Shown in pieces: positions 60,133 through 64,000 of a stretch of DNA of 64,000 nucleotides. This stretch comes from CAVAWX01 sp963642995. GTDB lineage: Bacteria > Actinomycetota > Coriobacteriia > Coriobacteriales > QAMH01. Below the pieces are notes generated by a model. It ran no database searches and was not told where the DNA came from. It saw only the letters and a program-made list of their open reading frames with translations. The translations under genes and the position numbers were made by a program. Location: positions 86,234 through 150,233 of the forward strand of contig CAVIIZ010000002.1 of NCBI GenBank assembly GCA_963642995.1, read 5' to 3'. Every line of letters begins with the position of its first letter. Positions within the stretch are counted from its first letter, which is position 1.

Positions 60133-61661
60133 AGGAGCTGACGCAGGTCCTGCAAGACTGGGAGGCCGTCATAGGCCTGGAGATCCACGCCGAGCTGACG
60201 AGCCTTTCCACGAAGATGTTCTGCGGGTGCAAGCTGGAGTTCGGAGCCGCGCCCAACACGCACACCTGCCCCGTGTGCCTGGGGCTGCCGGGCGCGCTGC
60301 CCGTGCCCAACAAGCAGGCCGTCGAGTCGATAGTGCTCGCGGGCCTCGCCACGAACTGCGACATCGAAAAGCACACGATGTTTTACCGCAAGGGCTATTT
60401 CTACCCGGACATGGCCAAGAACTTCCAGACCACCCAAGGGCCGAAGGCGTTTTGCATGCGCGGGCACCTCGACCTGGAAGTGGCAGGCGCCGGCGCGGCC
60501 GAGCGCATCGACGTGGGCAAAGACGCCGAGGGCGGCTACACGGCGCATGTGGGCATCACGCGTATCCACTTGGAGGAAGACGCGGCCAAGATGGTGCACG
60601 TGGGCGGCGCGCAAGGCCGCATCGACGGCGCGGAGAAAAGCCTCGTGGACTACAACCGCGCCGGCACGCCGCTCATGGAGCTCGTCACCGAGCCGGATCT
60701 GCGCACGCCGGAAGAGGCGCGCCTGTTCATGCAGAAGCTGCGCCAGATCTACCTCGCGCTCGGCATCTCGGATTGCTCGATGGAGGAAGGGTCCATGCGC
60801 TGCGACGGCAACGTCTCGCTGCGCCGGCGCGGCGACAGCGGCCTCGGGGTGAAGACCGAGCTGAAGAACATGAACTCCTTCAAGACGCTGCACGACGGCC
60901 TGGCCTACGAGATATGCCGGCAAGCCGAGGTGCTCGAAGAGGGGGGCACGGTGCGCCAGGAGACGCGCCACTGGGAGCCGTCCGCCAAGCGCACCATAGT
61001 CATGCGCGTGAAGGAGACGGCAGACGACTACAGGATGTTTCCCGACCCGGATCTGGCGCCCTTCGACTTGTCCGACGCCTTCGTCGAGGGCGTGCGCGCG
61101 AAGCTGCCCGAGCTGCCGGACGCGAAAGCCGCACGGTATCGCGAGAGCTGGGGGCTGGCGGGAAAAGACAGCGCCGCCATCGCGGGCGACGTGGAAAGCG
61201 CCGCCTTCTTCGAGGCCGCTGCGGAGGATTTGGACGGGCCTGCCGCGCAAAAGCTCGCGAAGCTCATGGTAAACGAAGTGGCCGCCTGGCAAAACGAGAC
61301 GGGGGTCGCGCTGGAAGACAGCAAGGCGGCGCCCGCGCAGCTGGGAGCGCTCGCAGGGCTCGTGGCCGACGAGACGATCAGCTCCAAGCAGGGCAGGGAA
61401 GTGCTGCGCGCCGTGTTGGAGGAGGGCGCAGATCCTGCCGAGTACGTGGCCGCGCACGGCATGAAGCAAGACACCGACGGGGCGGCCGTCGAGCAGATGA
61501 TGCGCGAGCTGATGGACGCCAACCCCGACAAGGTGGCGGCCTATCGCGACGGCAAGAAGGGGCTGCAGGGCTTTTTCATGGGTCAGGTCATGGGAAAGCT
61601 GGCAGGCCAGGGAAACCCCAAGGCCGTCTCGCAGATCGTCGCGCAGATGCTCGAAGGATAA
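60129..61661 (+). CDS. gatB: Asp/Glu-tRNA amidotransferase subunit B
   Basis: The protein has 510 residues. It begins WEAVIGLEIHAEL, with the zinc site CGCKLEFGAAPNTHTCPVC, DYNRAGTPLMELVTEPD and the C-terminal YqeY-like tRNA-binding domain ending GNPKAVSQIVAQML. It activates the mischarged tRNA carboxylate. The ATG overlaps the gatA stop (ATGA). With gatC and gatA it forms a complete amidotransferase. Confidence 0.97.
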   Translation: MKELTQVLQDWEAVIGLEIHAELTSLSTKMFCGCKLEFGAAPNTHTCPVCLGLPGALPVPNKQAVESIVLAGLATNCDIEKHTMFYRKGYFYPDMAKNFQTTQGPKAFCMRGHLDLEVAGAGAAERIDVGKDAEGGYTAHVGITRIHLEEDAAKMVHVGGAQGRIDGAEKSLVDYNRAGTPLMELVTEPDLRTPEEARLFMQKLRQIYLALGISDCSMEEGSMRCDGNVSLRRRGDSGLGVKTELKNMNSFKTLHDGLAYEICRQAEVLEEGGTVRQETRHWEPSAKRTIVMRVKETADDYRMFPDPDLAPFDLSDAFVEGVRAKLPELPDAKAARYRESWGLAGKDSAAIAGDVESAAFFEAAAEDLDGPAAQKLAKLMVNEVAAWQNETGVALEDSKAAPAQLGALAGLVADETISSKQGREVLRAVLEEGADPAEYVAAHGMKQDTDGAAVEQMMRELMDANPDKVAAYRDGKKGLQGFFMGQVMGKLAGQGNPKAVSQIVAQMLEG

Positions 61662-61666
61662 GGGGC

Positions 61667-62593
61667 GTGCGCGAGCTGCTCGCAGACTGCGCCTTGTGCC
61701 CGCGCGAGTGTCATGTGGACAGGACGGCGGGGGAGCGGGGCGCATGCGGACAAGGCGCGGACTTGACGCTCGCCCGCGCGGCGCTGCATTTTTGGGAAGA
61801 GCCGCCCATCAGCGGGGAGGCGGGCAGCGGCACGGTCTTTTTCAGCGGGTGCGCCTTAGGGTGCGCCTACTGCCAAAACGCGCCCATTGCCTCAGGCGAG
61901 GTGGGGCGTGCTGTGTCCATGGAGCGTCTGGTCGAGATTTTCACCGAACAGCAGCGGCGCGGCGCGCTCAACGTCAACCTCGTCACGGCGACACATTTTG
62001 CCGGCCAGGTGGTGGAGGCAGTGGAGCTGGCGCGTGGGCGTGGATTCACCTTGCCCGTGGTCTGGAACACGAGCGGCTACGAGACGCCTGCGACAGTGGA
62101 GCTGCTCGCAGACACGGTGGACGTGTGGCTTAGCGATTTCAAGTACGCCTCGTCCGATCTGGCGGCGCGCTACTCGCATGCACCCGACTACCCGCGCATT
62201 GCAAGCGCCGCCCTCGACACCATGTATGTGGCCGCAGGTGCGCCCGCCTTCGATTTCGCGCCTGGCTGCGACAGCGAGACCGGCCGCATGACGCGTGGCG
62301 TCGTCGTGCGTTTACTGTTGCTGCCGGGGCACCTCGACGACGCCTTTGCCGTGCTGCGCCTGCTCGCGGCAAAGCCCTATGCCGACGACCTCACTTTAAG
62401 CCTGATGAACCAATACACCCCGATGCCCGGCGTGGGCGAGCGCTTCCCCGAACTGGCAAACCCCGTGGATCCAGACGACTACGACGCCCTCGTCGACTAT
62501 GCGCTGTCCCTGGGGTTCACCCGCTCCTTCATGCAAGACGGCGCCGCCGCGGCCGACTCCTTCATCCCCGCCTTCGACTATGCCGGCCTCTGA
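61667..62593 (+). CDS. pflX: PflX-like radical SAM protein
   Basis: The protein has 308 residues. The radical SAM CxxxCxxC is in SGCALGCAYCQN. It is preceded by an N-terminal Cys motif CALCPRECHVDRTAGERGACG, typical of the PflX/archaeal MJ-type subgroup related to pyruvate formate-lyase activases. Later DVWLSDFKYASSDLAARYS and SLMNQYTPM support this group. The target is unknown; no glycyl radical enzyme is nearby. It starts with GTG five bases after gatB (GGATAAGGGG). Confidence 0.88.
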   Translation: MRELLADCALCPRECHVDRTAGERGACGQGADLTLARAALHFWEEPPISGEAGSGTVFFSGCALGCAYCQNAPIASGEVGRAVSMERLVEIFTEQQRRGALNVNLVTATHFAGQVVEAVELARGRGFTLPVVWNTSGYETPATVELLADTVDVWLSDFKYASSDLAARYSHAPDYPRIASAALDTMYVAAGAPAFDFAPGCDSETGRMTRGVVVRLLLLPGHLDDAFAVLRLLAAKPYADDLTLSLMNQYTPMPGVGERFPELANPVDPDDYDALVDYALSLGFTRSFMQDGAAAADSFIPAFDYAGL

Positions 62594-62712
62594 TGCCGCC
62601 CCTTTCTTCCTTTTAGCAAAGGCGACCCCGCCACCGTTGGCGCAGGCGACAGCCGTTTGCGCAAACGCAAGATAGCATGATTTCCCGCCATCGTCGGAGC
62701 GGCGCTGCGTCC

Positions 62713-63813
62713 CTAAGCCTGCGTCTCCAAGTATTCTGGAAGATAGTTCCTCAACATGGGCAGCGCGAAATCGAATCTGCCGCGTCCCGTATTCTCTATG
62801 ACGCCCTGTTCGAGCAGGCGTCGACGATAGGTGGAGACGTGCGCGCTCCCCTTGCCGAGGACATCAGCCACCTGGGCGGCGGTAGAGGAGCCTGAGTTTT
62901 GCAACATCGCGCCCAGAAACGCGAGGTCGTTGTCGGAGAGCTCGTCCAACGTCGCTTTCAGGACGCGCGTGCGCATGTCGCCTTCGGCCAGATGCGCACC
63001 GCGGATGACCGCCTCATTTTCTATCGAGGGTGCATCGCTGCTAGCCTGCCACGAACGAAAGCCTATCAATTGGAGCATGTACGGGAAGCCACCGATAGCT
63101 GCTACAGCCTTCTGCAGCGCCTCCTCGTCAACCTCCTTGCCCGACGCTTGCGCCGTCGCCCTGAAAGCCTCCGCGACGTCCATGTCGGGCAACGCCTTCA
63201 GATGGCATTGAGCCGAGCGTCTGAGAAAGGAAACCGATTTATTCGAGAGAAGGGTCGACACTTGGTGAGGAAGTCCCGCCATGAACAAGGCAATCTTGCG
63301 TTCTTCCCCGAGCAAGAGCTGGTACACCGACGCGAGCTGAATCATCTCGTCGAGCGATGGATCGAGCTCGTCTACCGTCACGAGCAAGCCTAGATCGTGT
63401 TCCGCCAATGCCTCGAGGATGTCCGTGACGCGGCTGCGCCAATTCGGTTCGGGGCCGTCGGCGTACTCCCATTCGATTCCGAAGACAGAGGCGACGGAGA
63501 CGCTCTTGAAGCGCACGCCACCCTCGCGTTCGAGGATATGTGCCGCCCTGCGTGTCGTCTGCTGGATAATGTCTTCCAACATGCCGGGGAGGCAGGCGAC
63601 GTTCACGGAAATCCAGCCACGTCGCTCCGCCTCGTTGCCCGCCACCCGCAGAAGCGCCGTCTTGCCTGTGCCGCGCGCCCCGACGAGGACCGTTGTTTGA
63701 TTAGGATCGCCGGGCACGTTGTCGAGGGCCCGCGTCATGTCGGCGACAACGTCTTCGCGTCCCGCAAGGACGAGAGGGACCTGTCCAAAATTCGGGGTGA
63801 AGAGGTTCTTCAT
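62713..63813 (-). CDS. AAA ATPase with a C-terminal winged-helix domain
   Basis: The protein has 366 residues. Walker A is GARGTGKTALLR (about 43-54), Walker B is LLVTVDELDP, and the sensor region is LFMAGLPHQVS. The C-terminal 90 residues form a winged-helix-like region (SGSSTAAQVADVLGKGSAHVSTYRRRLLEQGVIENTGRGRFDF). This Orc1/Cdc6-like arrangement is common in stand-alone archaeal-type ATPases of bacterial accessory regions; the role is unknown. The start follows AAAGG at nine bases. The upstream region is AT-rich with direct repeats, fitting self-regulation. Confidence 0.82.
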   Translation of the reverse strand: MKNLFTPNFGQVPLVLAGREDVVADMTRALDNVPGDPNQTTVLVGARGTGKTALLRVAGNEAERRGWISVNVACLPGMLEDIIQQTTRRAAHILEREGGVRFKSVSVASVFGIEWEYADGPEPNWRSRVTDILEALAEHDLGLLVTVDELDPSLDEMIQLASVYQLLLGEERKIALFMAGLPHQVSTLLSNKSVSFLRRSAQCHLKALPDMDVAEAFRATAQASGKEVDEEALQKAVAAIGGFPYMLQLIGFRSWQASSDAPSIENEAVIRGAHLAEGDMRTRVLKATLDELSDNDLAFLGAMLQNSGSSTAAQVADVLGKGSAHVSTYRRRLLEQGVIENTGRGRFDFALPMLRNYLPEYLETQA

Positions 63814-63866
63814 GCTCGCCGCCTTTCAGCCGGGGCAGACATTCGGGCAGGAATCTGCCGCCCTGC

Positions 63867-63940
63867 AATTCTATAGCTTTTAAAACTTTTAGGTTCCTTT
63901 AATTCTTTTAGGTTCCTTTAGTTTTTTTAGCTTTAGAAAG
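63867..63940. repeat. AT-rich direct repeats upstream of the ATPase gene
   Basis: CTTTTAGGTTCCTTTA occurs perfectly at 63886-63901 and 63905-63920, a 19-base period. Weaker copies flank it on both sides. On the minus strand a TATAGA lies at about 63870-63875, so the repeats sit just upstream of or within the likely promoter of the ATPase gene. The composition contrasts sharply with the high-GC surroundings. Confidence 0.6.
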
Positions 63941-64000
63941 GCAAAGTGCGAGTTAAGTTAATCGGGAAAAGAGGCGCCTCGCGCCTTGCCCGAGAAGCGG

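Noticed and set aside
62655..62666. Perfect palindrome GTTTGCGCAAAC after the radical SAM gene
   Set aside because: It is a single short dyad with no promoter around it and no second copy noticed, so it is not distinguishable from chance.
63867..63940. The AT-rich repeats as a replication origin
   Set aside because: Only two perfect copies, no DnaA-box pattern and no replication initiator gene other than an ATPase of unknown role. A regulatory reading is simpler.

Overview
The window is a high-GC (roughly two-thirds G+C by eye), densely packed stretch of a bacterial chromosome. Lineage is inferred, not measured. The gene content fits an anaerobic actinobacterium of the class Coriobacteriia, most likely an Eggerthellaceae-type gut bacterium. 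It has an energy-converting (Ech-type) [NiFe] hydrogenase, a complete folate methyl branch (fhs, fchA, folD, metF-metV), GatCAB amidotransferase, a Mn-dependent family II pyrophosphatase, a DUF4418/MacB-like ABC cluster and a Tat-exported lipoprotein binding protein. GTG starts and four-base ATGA/GTGA overlaps are common.

Layout. 1-9.6 kb: the 3' end of hypE; a decayed pilin-like fragment; a zinc-ribbon membrane protein with an InlB-type repeat; an aconitase-family hydratase; a five-helix membrane protein whose external domain recalls ligand-gated channels; an EamA transporter; queD; and a large surface papain-like protease. 9.7-19 kb: serine acetyltransferase, a cold-shock gene with clear promoter and terminator, an SsuBC/SsuA-like ABC importer, a MacB-like permease/ATPase pair with a DUF4418 protein, and a divergent ABC exporter pair. 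19-26.2 kb is an accessory patch: a possible R2K ATP-grasp gene, DUF1847, a MarR regulator with a His-rich tail and repeated operators, a Phd/RelE toxin-antitoxin pair, an orphan Vsr endonuclease, an MBOAT remnant, aroF, tRNA-Pro and an internally deleted ISL3 element.

26.2-34.7 kb: murB-thiD, an M18 aminopeptidase, a Thr-Gln-repeat membrane protein, and a riboflavin operon (ribD-ribE-ribBA-ribH) that ends in a HAD phosphatase. 35-46.6 kb: the six-gene ech operon runs through pgsA into the folate methyl branch. This places H2/ferredoxin energy conversion next to formate-to-methyl-folate chemistry. 46.8-62.6 kb: a PAP2 phosphatase, chorismate mutase, PcrA helicase, then ppaC-nhaA-mscS, then argS-lysA-hom-gatCAB and a PflX-like radical SAM enzyme. 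62.7-64 kb: a stand-alone AAA ATPase with a winged-helix tail, preceded by an AT-rich repeat region.

Most genes are ordinary housekeeping genes. The most unusual material is the channel-like membrane protein, the MarR/His-tail operator array, the truncated ISL3 element with recognisable ends, the Ech plus one-carbon cluster with a FolD that lacks the cyclohydrolase lysine, and the HAD phosphatase that may fill the missing riboflavin step.
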